64,000 nucleotides of DNA from Clostridiales bacterium oral taxon 876 str. F0540. GTDB taxonomy: Bacteria > Bacillota > Clostridia > Clostridiales > Clostridiaceae. This document shows positions 62,151-64,000 of this stretch, piece after piece (within the stretch, counting starts at the first letter, position 1; every line of letters begins with the position of its first letter). The notes beneath the pieces are model-generated. The model had not been told where the DNA came from. It made no database searches and saw only the letters and a program-made list of their open reading frames with translations. Both the position numbers and the translations under genes were made by a program. The stretch spans positions 144,711-208,710 of the forward strand of contig KE993508.1 of the NCBI GenBank assembly GCA_000466585.1. Direction: 5' to 3'.

Positions 62151-63716
62151 GTGCTGAATACTACTTCGAATATTAATAATTTAGTAAACGATCCTTTATC
62201 CTACTGGATATACTCAACTCCAATTACTAATTTTCCTTCTCTTAATGAAGACATAAATGTTGATGCCGTTATTGTGGGAGGAGGTATGGTAGGTATAAGC
62301 ACAGCATGTCTACTAAAAAAGGAGGGTCTTAAGGTAGCTATTTTAGAAGCGGATAAGATTTTGATGAACACCACCGGTCACACAACTGCAAAAATAACCT
62401 CGCAGCATGGGTTAATTTACAATAAGCTTAAGCTTCAATTCGGAGAAGAAAAGGCTAAACAATATGCTGATGCAAATGAATATGCCATTAAATTTATTCA
62501 CGATTTGGTTAAAAATGAAAATATCGATTGCGATTTTTCCTTTCAGCCATCCTATGTATATACACAAACTACTGAATATATGAGTGTCATTCAATCTGAG
62601 GTTGAAATTGCATCAAAGCTTGGGATAAAAGCCTTTTATGAAGAAGAAATCCCTCTTCCCTTTAAAATTAAGGCTGCGGTTCGCTTTGACAATCAAGCGC
62701 AGTTTCATCCAAGAAAATATCTTCTTCATCTGGCAAATAAAATACAAGGAGATGGATGTTATATATTTGAGGGGACAAGGGCAGTGGACGTTGATGAGGG
62801 GCAAAAGGTCAAAGTTAAAACCCATAAAGGTTTTACTGTAACTGCAGACAGATTGATTGTAGCTTCACACTTTCCTTTTTATGATGGACTTGGACTTTAT
62901 TTTACAAGGATTTATCCTCATCGTTCCTATGCAATAGGTGCAAGGATAAAAGAAAAGTTTCCCACAGGAATGTTTATTAACGCTGAAGAGCCTAGTCGTT
63001 CACTTCGCTCTCAACCCTATAATGGCGGAGAACTTATAATTATAGGGGGAGAACATCATAAAACAGGACATGGTGAAAATCTTCTAGAGCATTATAAAAT
63101 TCTTAAAGAGTTTACAGAAGATAATTACAACGTAATAGATATTCTCTATAGATGGTCTGCTCAGGATTATAATACTATGGATGGCGCACCTTATGTAGGA
63201 CATTTGACATCCCGCACTCCCAATATATATGTAGCTACAGGTTTCGGAAAATGGGGAATGACAAACAGTACTGTATCTGCAATTATGATTAGAGATCTTA
63301 TAGTTAAAGGTGAAAACCCATGGACTGAAGTATATAATCCTTCAAGATTTACCCCTTCAGCATCTGCAAAAACTTTTGTAACACAAAATCTTAATGTGGC
63401 AAAAGAACTCTTTGAAGGAAAACTTCAAGCTCTTCCGGAAAACCTTGATATAAAAAATGGAGAAGCTCAAGTTATTAGAATAGACGGCCATAGAGTTGGT
63501 GCTTATAGAGATGAAGAAGGGAGTCTCCATATTATCGATACAACATGTACTCATATGGGCTGCGAACTTAACTGGAATTCTGCTGAGAAATCCTGGGATT
63601 GTCCATGTCACGGCTCAAGATTTACATATACAGGTGATATTATGGAAGGCCCTGCTTTAAATCCACTAAATTATTATAATAAGGGTAAGAATAAAATAGA
63701 TCCAAATATCTTCTAA
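62151..63716 (+). CDS. FAD-dependent oxidoreductase with C-terminal Rieske domain (YhfW-like)
   Basis: A 521-residue fusion. Residues about 30-400 form a DAO-type FAD oxidoreductase (AVIVGGGMVGISTACLLKKEG, NTTGHTTAKITSQHG, YVATGFGKWGMTNS). Residues about 430-521 form a Rieske [2Fe-2S] domain with CTHMGC and CPCHGS (two Cys, two His). It resembles B. subtilis YhfW. Electrons may move between FAD and the Rieske cluster; the substrate is unknown. The start is GTG at 62151, 8 nt after AAAGGAGG; upstream ATGs in frame lack ribosome sites. Confidence 0.85.
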   Translation: MLNTTSNINNLVNDPLSYWIYSTPITNFPSLNEDINVDAVIVGGGMVGISTACLLKKEGLKVAILEADKILMNTTGHTTAKITSQHGLIYNKLKLQFGEEKAKQYADANEYAIKFIHDLVKNENIDCDFSFQPSYVYTQTTEYMSVIQSEVEIASKLGIKAFYEEEIPLPFKIKAAVRFDNQAQFHPRKYLLHLANKIQGDGCYIFEGTRAVDVDEGQKVKVKTHKGFTVTADRLIVASHFPFYDGLGLYFTRIYPHRSYAIGARIKEKFPTGMFINAEEPSRSLRSQPYNGGELIIIGGEHHKTGHGENLLEHYKILKEFTEDNYNVIDILYRWSAQDYNTMDGAPYVGHLTSRTPNIYVATGFGKWGMTNSTVSAIMIRDLIVKGENPWTEVYNPSRFTPSASAKTFVTQNLNVAKELFEGKLQALPENLDIKNGEAQVIRIDGHRVGAYRDEEGSLHIIDTTCTHMGCELNWNSAEKSWDCPCHGSRFTYTGDIMEGPALNPLNYYNKGKNKIDPNIF

Positions 63717-63719
63717 AAA

Positions 63720-63824
63720 TATATACAATGCAAAAGTTCTAATACATTCGTACTGTCCCAAAAATCCTTGGAGATTGGATATTTTGTGACATCATGAATG
63801 TAAGAACTTTATTGCATTGTATAA
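63720..63824. repeat. Palindromic repeat element, copy 2
   Basis: About 105 nt. The left arm TATACAATGCAAAAGTTCT...ACATTC...CAAAA and right arm TTTTGTGACATCATGAATGTAAGAACTTTATTGCATTGTATA are imperfect inverted copies around a roughly 17-nt loop. The element begins a few nt after the YhfW-like gene. Related copy at 57038-57136. No transposase is encoded, so it is MITE- or REP-like, or a structured RNA. Confidence 0.65.
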
Positions 63825-63826
63825 TG

Positions 63827-63862
63827 ATATCGCCATAAGAAGATATCTTCTTATCGCGATAT
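63827..63862. repeat. 36-bp near-perfect palindrome
   Basis: ATATCGCCATAAGAAGAT (63827-63844) is followed directly by ATCTTCTTATCGCGATAT (63845-63862), complementary with one mismatch (C834/C855 in last digits) and no loop. There is no T run, so it is not a standard terminator. It abuts the palindromic repeat. Confidence 0.65.
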
Positions 63863-63926
63863 AATATTACCTACATAGTTTCAATAATAAATCACTATAT
63901 AAGTATATAATTTGCATAGATAAAGG

Positions 63927-64000
63927 GTGTGCCTCAAAATAGCTAAACTTAGCGTGGTATTTGAAAACGTAGAAGCATTTGAGCAAGCAGTAATAAGACT
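63927..64000 (+). CDS. Possible start of a gene cut by the window edge
   Basis: A GTG at 63927 opens a frame that stays open for 24 codons to the window end (CLKIAKLSVVFENVEAFEQAV). AAAGG lies directly upstream but too close for ideal spacing. The peptide looks protein-like, but 24 codons is weak evidence in AT-rich DNA. Family not recognised. Confidence 0.25.
   Translation, partial: MCLKIAKLSVVFENVEAFEQAVIR

Noticed and set aside
1..64000. CRISPR arrays, tRNA or rRNA genes, prophage or complete insertion sequences
   Set aside because: I read both strands for direct repeat/spacer patterns, tRNA-like cloverleafs, rRNA signatures and transposase or integrase motifs and saw none. An automated scan could still find a divergent tRNA.

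Overview
The window is a low-GC, spore-forming, anaerobic Firmicute chromosome, most likely Clostridium sensu lato. Evidence: AT-rich intergenic DNA, strong AGGAGG-type Shine-Dalgarno sites, a Spo0E-like phosphatase, SpoVB-type flippases, a SleB-type lytic enzyme, a flavodiiron protein, a PPi-type phosphofructokinase and a Firmicute-style set of riboswitches. I found no rRNA, tRNA, CRISPR array, prophage or intact insertion sequence. Most genes are housekeeping or cell-envelope genes in short operons, and many convergent pairs share one bidirectional terminator.

Layout. 0-5 kb: Spo0E-like gene, 6S RNA on the minus strand, two small acidic proteins, a flavodiiron protein and HelD. 5-13 kb: a sugar-nucleotide reductase-like SDR, an Fe-S aldo/keto reductase, an ECF S component, a methyltransferase/B12-radical SAM/peptide deformylase operon, a phospholipase C gene broken by an in-frame TAG, and a sugar-dehydrogenase-like propeller. 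13-26 kb: M29 aminopeptidase, two MOP-family flippases, RluA pseudouridine synthase, M20 amidohydrolase, a large FtsA-like protein, a PcrA-like helicase, PncB, a HesB-like protein and Ndk. 26-33 kb: a riboswitch-controlled cobalamin uptake operon. 33-45 kb: Nudix and DMT genes, HypF, threonine aldolase and hemerythrin (both behind the same kind of structured leader), PPi-PFK, RecX, M16 peptidase, QueT behind a preQ1 riboswitch, and a purine permease. 45-58 kb: LTA synthase, an MFS/MATE/TrmB efflux operon, a DUF3793 gene, a HAD phosphatase, SleB-like hydrolase behind a c-di-AMP riboswitch, an NlpC/P60-SH3 protein, another S component, ExoIII, a nitroreductase and an L,D-transpeptidase. 58-64 kb: potA-potB-potCD polyamine transporter, a YhfW-like FAD/Rieske oxidoreductase and a palindromic repeat.

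The most coherent system is the cobalamin operon at 26.9-32.95 kb. A cobalamin riboswitch with an intrinsic terminator precedes EcfT, a double EcfA ATPase, an S component, a sortase-anchored (LPQTG) protein and a second membrane-tethered protein. The LPQTG protein joins a DUF4430 (transcobalamin C-terminal-like) domain to alpha/alpha repeats. These are the two parts of vertebrate intrinsic factor in reversed order, which suggests a cell-surface B12-capture protein feeding a dedicated ECF importer.

Other notable signals: two covarying copies of an unidentified leader RNA (37.7 and 39.5 kb); a roughly 100-bp palindromic repeat present twice (57.0 and 63.7 kb); two secreted cell-wall enzyme genes whose best-placed start codon is AUA/AUU; and a terminator-like hairpin whose 3' arm carries the Shine-Dalgarno of a spoVB-like gene.
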